Shown piece after piece: positions 35,281-45,128 of a stretch of 64,000 bases of DNA; within the stretch, counting starts at the first letter, position 1; every line of letters starts with the position of its first letter. Source of the DNA: Actinomyces qiguomingii (GTDB taxonomy: Bacteria; Actinomycetota; Actinomycetes; Actinomycetales; Actinomycetaceae); contig NZ_CP025228.1 in the NCBI RefSeq assembly GCF_004102025.1, positions 3,924,550 to 3,988,549 on the forward strand, in the 5' to 3' direction. Both the position numbers and the translations under genes were made by a program. The notes below the pieces were generated by a model. That model did not search any database, had not been told where the DNA came from, and saw only the letters and a program-made list of their open reading frames with translations.

Positions 35281-35389
35281 TTACTACGCCGGTTCGGTCT
35301 CTACTACGCCACTTAGGCCTCTGCTGAAGGGCTCCGTAGGCTTCAATCAACGCCTAACCGGCGTACCCAACGCCCAAGTGGCGTAGTAG
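35281..35389 (+). repeat. 109-bp structured repeat, copy 3 (right boundary of island)
   Basis: It begins TTACTACGCCGGTT and ends AAGTGGCGTAGTAG. The central hairpin changes TTAGAC/GTCTAA of copy 2 to TTAGGC/GCCTAA, a paired substitution that keeps the stem. It lies between the DUF559-type gene and the cca region, 14.6 kb from copy 1 and in the same orientation. Confidence 0.85.
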
Positions 35390-35826
35390 ACGGGGGCGAC
35401 GGGCTGCGATCACCACTGCTGACACAACAGCCGTAACCACGAGTTGCAGGCCAGGCCTCCGCCCTGACCGCCCCCACAGAGATATTGCGGCCGTATCCAC
35501 TGCATAGAGGATGAGCCGCCCCGCAAGCATCCTTTTGCCCTCCGCAGTGGACGCGTGGAATCATGACTACAACGGCGCACAGACACAAGCATCTGCTGGC
35601 CAGTGGAACACAGGCGAGGTATGCGCTCCCCGCAAGCGCCTGAGCGCCAGGTCTGGGCGTCGGTCAGGCGCCCGCCAATCGGGCACCCCGCCGCCAACCG
35701 GGCACCCCGCCGCCAACCGGGCACGCCGACGCCGCAACCGCCACCCGCTACAGGCCGCGCGTCTCGCCGCCTGCCGCGTGCCGCCGACGCCGCGCAGTGC
35801 ACGACGCGCGTCTCCCCGCCCGCTGC
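35390..35826. other. Intergenic with 19-bp tandem repeats, no gene
   Basis: No supported gene. Three units of CCGCCAAnCGGGCACCCCG start at 35672, 35691 and 35710, 19 bp apart. The remainder is GC-rich sequence without a clear promoter. Confidence 0.5.
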
Positions 35827-37353
35827 CTACTTCCCGCCGCGCGCCGCCCACCAGGAGTGCAGCGCCTCGCGCGCCAGGTCCTCGCCCATGGGCCCCTTCT
35901 CCATGCGCAGGTCCATGAGGAAGCGGTACGCCTCACCAACCACCGGCCCGGGCCCGACGCCGAGCTCGGCCATGATCTGCTTGCCGTCCAGGTCCGGGCG
36001 GATGGCGGCCAGCTCCTCCTCCTCGCGCAGCTGCGCGATGCGGGCCTCCAGGTCGTCGTAGGCCGCATCCAGCATGTGGGCCTTGCGCCTGTTGCGAGTG
36101 GTCACGTCCGCACGGGTCAGCCGGTGCAGGCGTTCCAGCAACGGCCCGGCGTCGGCCACGTACCGGCGCACCGCAGAGTCAGACCAGGCGGCGTCGGCGT
36201 AACCGTGGAAGCGCAGGTGCAGCTCCACCAGGCGCGAGACGTCCTTGATGGTCTGCTTGTCGAAGCGCAGGGCGCGCATGCGCTTGGCGGTCATGCGGGC
36301 GCCGACGTGATCGTGCCCGTGGAAGGTGACGGTGCCGTCACGCAGGAAGCGGCGGGTGGCGGGCTTACCGATGTCGTGGAAGATCGCCGCCAGCCGCAGC
36401 GTGAGGTCCGGGCCAGGCACGGGTCCGTCGGGGCCGGTCTCCAGGTCGATGGCCTGATCCAGCACGGTAAGCGTGTGCTCGTAGACGTCCTTGTGGCGCT
36501 TGTGCTCGTCGACGGTCTCCTGCAGGGCAGCCAGCTCGGGCAGGACCACGTCGGCCACGCCGGTGTGCACCAGGAGTTCTAGCCCGCGGCGCGGCCACGG
36601 CGCCAGCAGCAGCCGCTCGAGCTCGGCCCGCACGCGTTCGGCAGAGACGATCTCCAGGCGCGGCGCCATATCGGTCATGGCTTCCATCACGTCGGGCTCG
36701 ACGTCGAATCCCAGTTGGGCGGCGAAGCGGGCCGCCCGCATGATCCGCAGCGGGTCGTCATCGAAGGACTGCTCGGCGGACACCGGGGTGCGCAGCGAGC
36801 CCGCCAGCAGGTCCTCGAAGCCGCCGTGGGGGTCAACTAGTTCCAGATCCGGCAGCCGCAGCGCCATGGCGTTGACGGTGAAGTCGCGGCGCGTGAGGTC
36901 ACCCACAAGGCTGTCCCCGTAGGCGACGGCGGGCTTGCGCGAGCCAGAGTCGTAGGCCTCGGTGCGGTAGGTGGTTACCTCAACGATCTCCTCACCTCTG
37001 CGCGCGCCGATGGTGCCGAAGTCCTTGCCGACATCCCAGCAGGCATCGCCCCACTCCCGCAGGATCACCTCGGTCTGCTCAGGGCGGGCGGAGGTGGTGC
37101 AGTCCAGGTCGTGCGGAACGACGCCGAGGAAGGCATCACGCACAGGCCCACCGACCAGTGCGAGTTCGTGTCCGGCGTCGGCGAAGTGGCGGCCGAGTTC
37201 GTGCAGACAGGATGGCAGTTCACCCAGCGCCCGGCGGGCGGTGGGCGTCAGGCCGGCGTGATCGGGGGCCTCGTCGGGGACGACGACGGTGCGGGTGTCG
37301 CACTGCGTGCGGGAGGCGGACATGGTGGCGGGGGCGGTCGGGCGGTCGGTCAT
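35827..37353 (-). CDS. cca: CCA tRNA nucleotidyltransferase
   Basis: 508 aa from ATG 37353; the frame extends to 37485 but those residues are not family-like. The class II nucleotidyltransferase head is clear: LVGGPVRDAFLG, the metal-binding DLDCTT, and RRDFTVNAMAL. The neck follows (DDPLRIMRAARFAAQLGF), then an HD domain (IFHDIGKPATRRF, HDHVGARM). It adds or repairs the tRNA 3'-CCA end. Actinobacterial enzymes commonly carry the HD domain. It is divergent from the Nudix gene with a 66-bp gap, a classical order beside murJ. Confidence 0.9.
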   Translation of the reverse strand: MTDRPTAPATMSASRTQCDTRTVVVPDEAPDHAGLTPTARRALGELPSCLHELGRHFADAGHELALVGGPVRDAFLGVVPHDLDCTTSARPEQTEVILREWGDACWDVGKDFGTIGARRGEEIVEVTTYRTEAYDSGSRKPAVAYGDSLVGDLTRRDFTVNAMALRLPDLELVDPHGGFEDLLAGSLRTPVSAEQSFDDDPLRIMRAARFAAQLGFDVEPDVMEAMTDMAPRLEIVSAERVRAELERLLLAPWPRRGLELLVHTGVADVVLPELAALQETVDEHKRHKDVYEHTLTVLDQAIDLETGPDGPVPGPDLTLRLAAIFHDIGKPATRRFLRDGTVTFHGHDHVGARMTAKRMRALRFDKQTIKDVSRLVELHLRFHGYADAAWSDSAVRRYVADAGPLLERLHRLTRADVTTRNRRKAHMLDAAYDDLEARIAQLREEEELAAIRPDLDGKQIMAELGVGPGPVVGEAYRFLMDLRMEKGPMGEDLAREALHSWWAARGGK

Positions 37354-37419
37354 CGACCTAAGCCTGCCACGCGGAGAGCAAGCAAGCCGATCGGCGGGCG
37401 GACCGCCTAGAGTGTCCCC

Positions 37420-37929
37420 ATGTCCTCCCAGCGCTCTCGTATGCCCCGCGCCGGCAGCCGGCCGCAGCACACGACTGCGCGCCAACTGCCGATCATTGAT
37501 GAGACCAGCGCCGGCGGACTAATCATCGACGTGCAGGAGGGAAGGGCGGTAACCGCCGTCATTGCGCGCCGCAACCGGGGGGGCCGCCTGGAGTGGTGCC
37601 TGCCGAAGGGCCATTTGGAAGGTGAGGAGACCGCCGAGGAGGCGGCCGTGCGTGAGATCGCCGAGGAGACCGGCATAACCGGCCGGGTGCTACGGCATCT
37701 GGCCACCGTGGACTACTGGTTCGCCGGTGAGGATCACCGCGTGCACAAGGTCGTCCACCATTTCCTGTTGGAGGCGCTCGGCGGCGACCTGACCACCGAG
37801 AACGATCCCGACCATGAGGCGGAGGATGTCGAATGGGTGACCCTGGAAGACGTCGCCCGCCGCCTGGCCTACCCCAATGAGCGTCGGATTGTTGCCGCCG
37901 CCAGGGAGATCCTGGTGGGTGACGGGTGA
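37420..37929 (+). CDS. Nudix hydrolase
   Basis: 169 aa with an intact Nudix box, GHLEGEETAEEAAVREIAEE followed by TGI, matching GX5EX7REUXEEXGU. Cytoplasmic. There is no clear ribosome site, so the mRNA may be nearly leaderless. Its stop overlaps the GTG start of the DUF6049 gene. The family hydrolyses nucleoside diphosphate derivatives; in this conserved actinobacterial neighbourhood (cca-nudix-murJ) the substrate is not known to me. Confidence 0.85.
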   Translation: MSSQRSRMPRAGSRPQHTTARQLPIIDETSAGGLIIDVQEGRAVTAVIARRNRGGRLEWCLPKGHLEGEETAEEAAVREIAEETGITGRVLRHLATVDYWFAGEDHRVHKVVHHFLLEALGGDLTTENDPDHEAEDVEWVTLEDVARRLAYPNERRIVAAAREILVGDG

Positions 37930-40217
37930 GGCGCACCCCGGCGCTTCGCCGTCCGCAGATAACGCACGCCGCCAGGCAGATGCTGACGGCGCTGCTGTCC
38001 GTGCTCGTCCTGGTTGGCGGGCTCGTGGCGGCCCCTGTCGGTGTCGCCCTGACAGCAGGGGTAGGCGTGTCCTTCGGAGCCGATAAAGTCGCCGACGTCG
38101 ACGACCGGGACACCGGGCAGGTGAGGCTGTCCGTGACGAGTCTGGCGCCGGAGGTCGTGGGCACCGGGGAGGACGTCACCGTTGCAGGCACCATCACCAA
38201 CGGCACCGACCAGGCACTGGCTGGAGCTACGCTGGTGGTGCAGATGCAGACACACACCGAGGTCGCCACCAATGGCCTGGCCTCTTGGTTGGCCAATGAG
38301 CAGGACACCACGCTGACCACCGTCGCCCTGCAGACACTTGAGCATGAGGTGGCGCCGGGGGCGGAAATGAGTTTCAGAGTCACCGTGGACTCCGACGACC
38401 TGCCGCTGACCGACCCCAGTCAGTGGGGTCCGCGCGGCATTCAGGTGGCCCTCACCCAGGGTTACACCACCCTCGCACAGGACCGCACCATAGTGCTGTG
38501 GAACTCGGGCGTGCGAGTCAGTCCCACGCGCATAACCGCATTCGTCCCGGTGACCGCCTCTCCGGCTGAGCTGCTGGCACTGGCCGCCGCACCGCAGTCG
38601 GAGGAGGAGGCGGCCGTGCCCTCCGCCGGCGCCACCGCGTCTCCTGCGGACTCTCCCGCAGACGCGGCGGATAAGACGGCCGTCGCGGAGGCGGACACGA
38701 GCACTTCCCAAACACTCGCCGCCCTGCACGAACGCGTACTTGGGCTGCTGGACTTGGCCGGCGACGGCGTCGTCGTGGCTGTCGACCCTGCCCTGCTGGA
38801 GGTACTCGGCCTGGATACCATCGCACAGGGCCAGGCGACCACCGCGCCCAGCCCCTCGGAGCCGGCGGGTGACCCGACTGGCACCCCCGAAGCGGATGCG
38901 AGCGCTGCCGGAACCAACGAGCTCGCCCGCGCGCTGGCTGCGGCCTTGGAGGCCGGAGACGTGGTCGCCCTGCCGTGGGCGGATGCCGACCTGACCGCCC
39001 TGGCACACCTGGGGGAGAACGATCTGATCGACTCCGCCTTCAAGCGTACCGAGGCCGGCAAGGTGGCGCAGTCCGGCGCCGACACCTCTGTGGCCTGGTC
39101 CGCCGGCGCCCTGGACGGAACCACACTGGCCACCCTGCCCGCCTCGGTGACCACCGTCGTCGCCGCACCCGATGACGCACCCGTGGCCGTGGACCTGACC
39201 TACACGCCGTCGGGAACCATGACACTCGACGGGCGCACCCTGCTCATCCCCGATGCGGGGCTGTCCGCCGCGGCCGGCGGCGTCCTGGTCACCTATCAGG
39301 GGCAGGAGGAGCTGTCCCAGCTCGACGCCCTCCAACTGCTGCGCGGGCAGACCGCCATCCTGACCCGCCAGGCCCCGGCCCTGAGCCGCGACATCATTGT
39401 GGCCGTCCCCCGGGAGCAGGCCGCCGTCACCGACCCCGAGGCGCTCGGCCGACGCCTGAAGGCATTGACCAACTCCACCTGGACGCAGGCCCAGAACCTC
39501 GATTCGCTGCTCGCCTCCGCCGCCGCCGAGGCTACGGCCGGCACCGAGATGCTGCGTATGGACTTGCCGGAATTCTCCACCGGGGAGGGGGAGGTGACGG
39601 CGATGACCCTGACCAGCGCGCGGGATACCGCCGCCCACCTGGACTCGGTCGGCTCGATCCTGACCGATCCCGAACGCGCCCTGGGGTTGTCCACCGATGT
39701 GGTGGCGCTGACGGCGTCGTCTTCCTGGCGCGCGGACCAGGACGCCTGCACCAACATGATCGCCCAGGCACGCGCCCGCGGGGATACGGTGACCGCGTCC
39801 CTGACGACGGCTCCGTCTAGCACCATCAACCTGATCTCCTCGGCCGCCGACCTGCCGGTGCGGATCGTCTCCTCACTCGATCAGGACGTGACGGTCAAGG
39901 TGCATCTGGAGTCCAGTTCCACGCGTCTGCAGACCGATGAGGATGTCACTATCACCGTTCCGGCGGGCGGGCAGGCGACGGCGAGCGTGCCGGTGACCGC
40001 CGTCGGCTCCGGCGACGTCGATTTGACCATCCGACTGCGCTCCGAAAACGGGACGGATCTCGGCACGCCCTCCACGGTGCACCTGCGGGTGCGGGCCGAC
40101 TGGGAGAATATGGGCACGCGCGTCCTCAGCGGGGTCCTGGTGCTTCTGCTCATAGCCGGCATCATCCGGACCGTGCGCCGGGGCCGCCGCACCGCCACAC
40201 CCAGGGAGCGCAGATGA
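37926..40217 (+). CDS. DUF6049-like secreted membrane-anchored protein
   Basis: 763 aa from GTG 37926, overlapping the Nudix stop by 4 bp. An N-terminal signal segment (MLTALLSVLVLVGGLVAAPV) is followed by a large extracytoplasmic part with beta-sandwich regions (VTVAGTITNGTDQALAGATL) and an Ala/Pro-rich acidic insert around residues 225-265. One C-terminal helix (VLSGVLVLLLIAGIIRTVRR) anchors it. The placement between a Nudix hydrolase and MurJ, with 4-bp overlaps on both sides, is characteristic of DUF6049 proteins and suggests a role with MurJ in cell envelope biogenesis. Confidence 0.75.
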   Translation: MRRTPALRRPQITHAARQMLTALLSVLVLVGGLVAAPVGVALTAGVGVSFGADKVADVDDRDTGQVRLSVTSLAPEVVGTGEDVTVAGTITNGTDQALAGATLVVQMQTHTEVATNGLASWLANEQDTTLTTVALQTLEHEVAPGAEMSFRVTVDSDDLPLTDPSQWGPRGIQVALTQGYTTLAQDRTIVLWNSGVRVSPTRITAFVPVTASPAELLALAAAPQSEEEAAVPSAGATASPADSPADAADKTAVAEADTSTSQTLAALHERVLGLLDLAGDGVVVAVDPALLEVLGLDTIAQGQATTAPSPSEPAGDPTGTPEADASAAGTNELARALAAALEAGDVVALPWADADLTALAHLGENDLIDSAFKRTEAGKVAQSGADTSVAWSAGALDGTTLATLPASVTTVVAAPDDAPVAVDLTYTPSGTMTLDGRTLLIPDAGLSAAAGGVLVTYQGQEELSQLDALQLLRGQTAILTRQAPALSRDIIVAVPREQAAVTDPEALGRRLKALTNSTWTQAQNLDSLLASAAAEATAGTEMLRMDLPEFSTGEGEVTAMTLTSARDTAAHLDSVGSILTDPERALGLSTDVVALTASSSWRADQDACTNMIAQARARGDTVTASLTTAPSSTINLISSAADLPVRIVSSLDQDVTVKVHLESSSTRLQTDEDVTITVPAGGQATASVPVTAVGSGDVDLTIRLRSENGTDLGTPSTVHLRVRADWENMGTRVLSGVLVLLLIAGIIRTVRRGRRTATPRERR

Positions 40218-43200
40218 AGCAGGACGGGGCCCAGTCCCACACCCGTGGCCCGGCCGCGCGGGGGCAGCATTCCGGCCCGGCCTCGGGGCGGCAATCCCCG
40301 GCGGATAAGCAGGCGGACAAGTCGACGCCCTCGATTGCCCGCTCCAGCGCCGTTATGGCCGCCGGCACGCTCGCCTCCCGCATTCTCGGCCTGGTGCGCA
40401 ACGCCCTGCTGGTGACCGCCCTGGGTGCCACCGCCTCCGGTGCGGCCGACGCCTTCAACACCGCCAACACGGTGCCCACCCAGCTGTACAACCTGCTGAT
40501 CGGCGGCATCCTCAATGCGATCTTAGTGCCGCAGATCGTGCGGGCGCTGCGCCAGCGCAACGGGGAGGAGCTGGTCAATCGACTACTGACGGCCGCTTCG
40601 GCGCTGATCGCCGCCGTGGCCGCGCTGCTGACCGTGGCCGCGCCGCTGGTGATCAAGTTGTACGCCTCGGGCCTGGGCCGTTGGCAGCCACTGGCCTTCG
40701 CCTTCGCCTTCTGGTGCATGCCGCAGATCTTCTTCTACGGGTTGTACGCCCTTTGGGGGCAGGTGCTCAATGCGCGCTCCAGCTTCGGGCCGTACATGTG
40801 GTCCCCGGTGCTTAACAACATTATCTCGATCGTCTCGATCCTGGCCTACCTGCATATTTACGGCGGTTACACCTCCGGCCAGGACCCGGGCATCTGGGAC
40901 GCGGGTCGCATCGCCCTAATCGGTGCGACGACGACGCTGGGCATCGCCGCCCAGGCGCTCATCTTGTACATTCCGCTGGTCCGCTCCGGCTTCCGCCCCA
41001 GGATCATCTTTGGGGTGCGCGGCACGGGCCTGGGCACCATGTCCAAGGTGGCGCTGTGGGCACTGCTGGGCACGGGCATCGTCTCACTGGGTGATCTGGC
41101 CGCCACGAACCTGGGTTCGCGGGCGGTCACGGCCGCCGAATCGGCGGCCTACGCGGACGTGATCGTCCCGTCGACGACGATGTACGCCAACGCCCAGCTG
41201 GTCTACATGCTGCCGCAGTCGCTGATCACCACTTCCATCATCACCGCCCTGTTCACCCGTATGAGTGAGAAGGCGGCAGCCGGGGACCGGGAGGGCGTGC
41301 GCGATGACCTGTCTCTGGGGCTGCGTTCGATCGCCGTTTTTACGGTGCTGTTCGCGGCCGGCATTGGCACCCTGGCGGCGCCGGCGCTGCAGGTGTTCGT
41401 CCCCTCGCTGTCCCTGGAGCAGGCCACTGCCTCCGCCCCGATCCTGACGGTTCTGGCTGTGGGCATTGTGGGGCAGGGCGTGTGGTTCACCATGCAGCGG
41501 GTGATGCTCGCCTACGCCGACACCAAGCGACTGCTGATCGCCGATACGGTGGTGGGGATCATCCCGATAGTGGTCTGCCTGGGCGCCTACCTGTTGGCCC
41601 CGGCCAACCACTGGATGCTGTGGGCTGCGGTGGCATCGGCCACCTGCCAGATTGCCGGGTTCCTGGTTCTGGTGCCATTGATCCGCCGCCATTTGCCGGA
41701 CCTGGACGGGCCCCGGGTGGTGGGCACCTACGCGCGGCTGATCGCCGCGGCGCTGCCCGCCGTGCTGGCGGGACTGGGGTTGCGCCGTTTGTTTGGCCCG
41801 AGTGACGGCTCTTTGACCGGCTCCCGCCCTGTAGACGCTCTGGTCACCGTAATGGTGGTGGCCGTAGTCATGTCGGTGGTCTATCTGGCGGTGGCCAAGC
41901 TCCTGCGCGTGCAGGAGTTGGACGTGTTCTTCAGCCCACTTTCGCGCATTGTGGCCAAGATCGGACGGATCCTGCCCGGGCCGGTGGGCCGGGCGGTTGA
42001 GCAGGCGGGCCGGGCCCTGGCACCGGCCGCGTCCCCGGCGAGTCCCGCCGCCGAGCCGCCCCTGGTGTTGCCGCCCTCCTTCCCGCCCAGTGCGCGCCGG
42101 ACTGCTCCACCACCACCACCGCCACCGCCTACCGCGAGTATCGGTTTCGCCCCGGCCACCGTCTGGCCGGCCGATCCGGCTAGACTCGCTTTCAATACGC
42201 AGGCACTACCAGTCGTGGGGGGCGACCTTATGACGGACGCGACGCCGATCGGCTCCGGCCGATACGAGCTGCTGTCCACGATGCCCGCGACGCTGCCGCG
42301 GATCGTGCGGCACCTGGGCCGAGACACAATCCTGGACCGCACGGTGACCGTGCTCATGTTGACCGATGCCACCCCGCATCGCCGCGAGGTGCTCGAAGCG
42401 GCCACCCGCGCCGTCCTGGTGGATGACGCCCGTATTCAGCGCGTCTACGACGTCGACACGACCACGCCGTCGTTCATCGTCACCGAGCCGATAGCGGGCC
42501 GCACCTTCTCAACACTGGTCGGTGAGGGACTGCGGGCCGATCAGGTGCGCGCCATTGTCGGCGAGGCGGCCCAGGCCTTGAGTGCCTGTTCGCGCCGCGG
42601 CCTGCACCACCTGAACCTGTCGCCGGACTCGGTGCGGGTGCGTCCCGACGGCACCGTGCAGGTTTCCGGCGTCGGCGTGGAGGCGGCCGCGCTGGGCCGG
42701 GAATCGGTGGCCGCAACCGATCCGCTGGCCGCCGACCGCACCGACGCGCGGGCGCTGGTTGAGCTGCTGTACTTCGGCCTGACCGGGCGCTGGCCGGGCA
42801 AGCGTGCCGGGTTGCCCGCGGCACCCACGGCGGGCGGCGCCCCCGTACCCCCGTCGCAGCTCGCGCACACGCCCAACGACGTCGACCACGCCCTGGATGC
42901 ACTGGTCGCCCGCACCTGGGGAGAACCGACGCGGGTGCCGACCTCGGCCGCGGAAATCGCGAGCGCTCTGGCGCCTTGGGACACCGGAGTTCTGACATCC
43001 CTCGGCGCCGCGACCGCTACCGGCCCCGCCCCCGAGCCCCCGGCCGAGGCGGAGCAATCCTCGGCGGCAACGGCCGCTGGCGCGCTCACCGGCATGGCCG
43101 GCGGCGTTCTAGCCCGACTGCGGCGCCGTTCCACAGCCCGTGCCGCCACCCCGGCGTCGACGGCGACTCCCGCGCCCGCTCCGGCTCCCGCCCCCGAGCC

Positions 43201-44026
43201 GCCTGCACCCGCCCCTCAGGCGGTCCCCGAGCCGACGCCTGTCACCCCACGGGACGCCGCGGCGTCGGCCGCTACCCCGACCAGCGGGGCCGCCGTGCCG
43301 GATCATTCATCCTGGTCCGCCGACCAGACGATGCTGCCTCAGCACGAGTACTACTCCTCGGCGCCGAGCGCGGACGATGACGATGAGCAGGAACGCGCGG
43401 TCAACCGCACTACCACCGTGGTGCTCGTGGTTGTGGTGGTCACGGTGCTGGTGGGAGTGTTCTTCGCCGTCAACAACCTGCTTGGCCTGGCCGGAGTGAA
43501 GTTCCAGGACGATGACATTCCGGCCGCTAAGACCGTGCCCACCGCCTCGCAGGAGGCGGCGCCTGGGCCGGCGCCGCAGGAGCAGCAGCCTGCGCCCGGG
43601 GCGGCGATCACGCCGGTCTCCGCCCAGGCACTGGACCCCTTCGGGGATAACAATGAGCACCCGGAGAACGCCGGCCTGGTCATCGACGGAAACACCGACC
43701 AGGCCTGGTCATCGCGCTTCTATTACGAGTCCTCCCTCGATTGGAAGCAGGGCATCGGCATGGCGGTGACGCTGGAGCAGGAGGCGCAGGTCTCCGGAAT
43801 CGACATCCAGGGCACGGGTGCCGGCGGGAATGTGCAGGTGCGGGCCACAAGCCCGGAGGACCCCACCGGCGGTGCGCTGCTGGCCGAGGGAGCCTTCACG
43901 GAGGGCACGACCTCCTTCGACTTCGACGCCACCAACGCGCAGACGATCGTGCTGTGGGTGACGGCCATGCCCACCGCATCCGACGGCCAATACAAGCTCA
44001 CCATCTCGGAGATCACTCTCAAGTAG
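40214..44026 (+). CDS. murJ: MurJ lipid II flippase fused to a pseudokinase and extracellular domain
   Basis: 1270 aa. Residues about 40-570 are the MurJ/MviN core of some 14 helices (AGTLASRILGLVRNALLVTA, VPTQLYNLLIGGILNAILVP). A proline/alanine linker (about 600-640) leads to a kinase-like domain from about residue 673 (GRYELL). It lacks the VAIK lysine, has HHLNLSPDS where active kinases have HRD, and has no DFG, so it is a pseudokinase. A helix (about 1066-1090, VVLVVVVVTVLVGVFF) precedes an extracellular beta-domain (LVIDGNTDQAWSSRFYYES). This matches mycobacterial MviN, whose pseudokinase recruits FhaA. It moves lipid II across the membrane for peptidoglycan synthesis. Confidence 0.9.
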   Translation: MKQDGAQSHTRGPAARGQHSGPASGRQSPADKQADKSTPSIARSSAVMAAGTLASRILGLVRNALLVTALGATASGAADAFNTANTVPTQLYNLLIGGILNAILVPQIVRALRQRNGEELVNRLLTAASALIAAVAALLTVAAPLVIKLYASGLGRWQPLAFAFAFWCMPQIFFYGLYALWGQVLNARSSFGPYMWSPVLNNIISIVSILAYLHIYGGYTSGQDPGIWDAGRIALIGATTTLGIAAQALILYIPLVRSGFRPRIIFGVRGTGLGTMSKVALWALLGTGIVSLGDLAATNLGSRAVTAAESAAYADVIVPSTTMYANAQLVYMLPQSLITTSIITALFTRMSEKAAAGDREGVRDDLSLGLRSIAVFTVLFAAGIGTLAAPALQVFVPSLSLEQATASAPILTVLAVGIVGQGVWFTMQRVMLAYADTKRLLIADTVVGIIPIVVCLGAYLLAPANHWMLWAAVASATCQIAGFLVLVPLIRRHLPDLDGPRVVGTYARLIAAALPAVLAGLGLRRLFGPSDGSLTGSRPVDALVTVMVVAVVMSVVYLAVAKLLRVQELDVFFSPLSRIVAKIGRILPGPVGRAVEQAGRALAPAASPASPAAEPPLVLPPSFPPSARRTAPPPPPPPPTASIGFAPATVWPADPARLAFNTQALPVVGGDLMTDATPIGSGRYELLSTMPATLPRIVRHLGRDTILDRTVTVLMLTDATPHRREVLEAATRAVLVDDARIQRVYDVDTTTPSFIVTEPIAGRTFSTLVGEGLRADQVRAIVGEAAQALSACSRRGLHHLNLSPDSVRVRPDGTVQVSGVGVEAAALGRESVAATDPLAADRTDARALVELLYFGLTGRWPGKRAGLPAAPTAGGAPVPPSQLAHTPNDVDHALDALVARTWGEPTRVPTSAAEIASALAPWDTGVLTSLGAATATGPAPEPPAEAEQSSAATAAGALTGMAGGVLARLRRRSTARAATPASTATPAPAPAPAPEPPAPAPQAVPEPTPVTPRDAAASAATPTSGAAVPDHSSWSADQTMLPQHEYYSSAPSADDDDEQERAVNRTTTVVLVVVVVTVLVGVFFAVNNLLGLAGVKFQDDDIPAAKTVPTASQEAAPGPAPQEQQPAPGAAITPVSAQALDPFGDNNEHPENAGLVIDGNTDQAWSSRFYYESSLDWKQGIGMAVTLEQEAQVSGIDIQGTGAGGNVQVRATSPEDPTGGALLAEGAFTEGTTSFDFDATNAQTIVLWVTAMPTASDGQYKLTISEITLK

Positions 44027-44113
44027 GCCGCCCCGCCGGAACAATGCTGGGACGTCCCCGGTTCATCAGGCATCGGCGGGCGCCCGCCCGCGCAGGACAC
44101 AGTCAGGAGAGTC

Positions 44114-45040
44114 ATGGTTCACGACGTCGTCATTGTCGGCTCCGGCCCCGGGGGCTACACCGCAGCGATTTACGCCGCTCGCGCCCAACTGCGCCCGATC
44201 GTGTTGGCCGGCTCCGTAACCGCCGGCGGCGCGCTGATGAACACCACCGAGGTGGAGAACTTCCCCGGCTTCGGGGAGGGCATCATGGGCCCCGACCTGA
44301 TGACGCAGATGCAGGAGCAGGCCGAGCGCTTCGGCGCCGACGTCCGCTTCGAGGACGTCACCGCCCTGGATCTGACCGGTGAGGTCAAGCGCATCACCAC
44401 CGATGACGCCGTCTACGAGGCCCGCACAGTGATCCTGTCCACCGGCTCGGAGTATCGCAAGCTCGGTCTGGATGGGGAGGAGCGGCTGTCCGGCCACGGC
44501 GTGTCCTACTGCGCCACCTGCGACGGCTTCTTCTTCAAGGACAAGCCGATCGTGGTGGTCGGCGGCGGCGACTCGGCCATGGAGGAGGCCACCTTCCTGT
44601 CGCGATTCGGCTCCTCGGTGACGGTGGTGCACCGGCGCGACCAGCTGCGCGCCAGCGCGGTGATGGCCAAGCGCGCGCAGGACGACCCGAAGATCGACTT
44701 CGCCTGGAACTCACGGGTAGTGGCGCTGAACGGCGCCGATGCCCTGGAGTCGGTGACCCTGGAGGACACCGTCACCGGCGAGCGACGTGAGCTGCCGGCT
44801 GCGGGCCTGTTTGTGGCCATCGGACAGATTCCACGTTCCGAACTGGTGACCGAGGTCTTGGAGCTGGATGAGGCCGGCTACATCAAAGTGGACTCGCCGT
44901 CCCAGCGCACCAATATCCCCGGCGTTTTCGCCTGCGGGGATGTGGCCGACCCGCACTACCAGCAGGCGGTAACCGCCGCCGGCTCGGGGTGCCGGGCGGC
45001 GCTGGATGCCGAGGCCTACCTGGCCGGGCTCGACGCATAA
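44114..45040 (+). CDS. trxB: Thioredoxin reductase
   Basis: 308 aa with AGGAGAG upstream. FAD site GSGPGGYTAAIYAAR, redox-active pair in YCATCDGFFF, NADPH site GGGDSAMEEATFLSRFG and C-terminal FAD motif FACGDVADPHYQQAV are all present. It reduces thioredoxin with NADPH; the trxA gene is 88 bp downstream in the same direction. The murJ-trxB-trxA order is common near the actinobacterial origin. Confidence 0.95.
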   Translation: MVHDVVIVGSGPGGYTAAIYAARAQLRPIVLAGSVTAGGALMNTTEVENFPGFGEGIMGPDLMTQMQEQAERFGADVRFEDVTALDLTGEVKRITTDDAVYEARTVILSTGSEYRKLGLDGEERLSGHGVSYCATCDGFFFKDKPIVVVGGGDSAMEEATFLSRFGSSVTVVHRRDQLRASAVMAKRAQDDPKIDFAWNSRVVALNGADALESVTLEDTVTGERRELPAAGLFVAIGQIPRSELVTEVLELDEAGYIKVDSPSQRTNIPGVFACGDVADPHYQQAVTAAGSGCRAALDAEAYLAGLDA

Positions 45041-45128
45041 GGGCGTGGCCGCAGCGGCGCCGGCCGCCGAATGACACCGGCGCTCACCCTTTTCCGTTAC
45101 TTGTACACGACCTGTTTGAGGAGATCTC

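Noticed and set aside
37869-39638. A 589-aa minus-strand open frame over the DUF6049 gene
   Set aside because: Gly/Arg-rich shadow of the sense gene; the sense strand has overlapping starts, a signal peptide and an anchor.
40214-44026. MurJ-pseudokinase as a novel fusion
   Set aside because: A MurJ/MviN with a C-terminal pseudokinase and extracellular domain is already known in actinobacteria such as mycobacteria.
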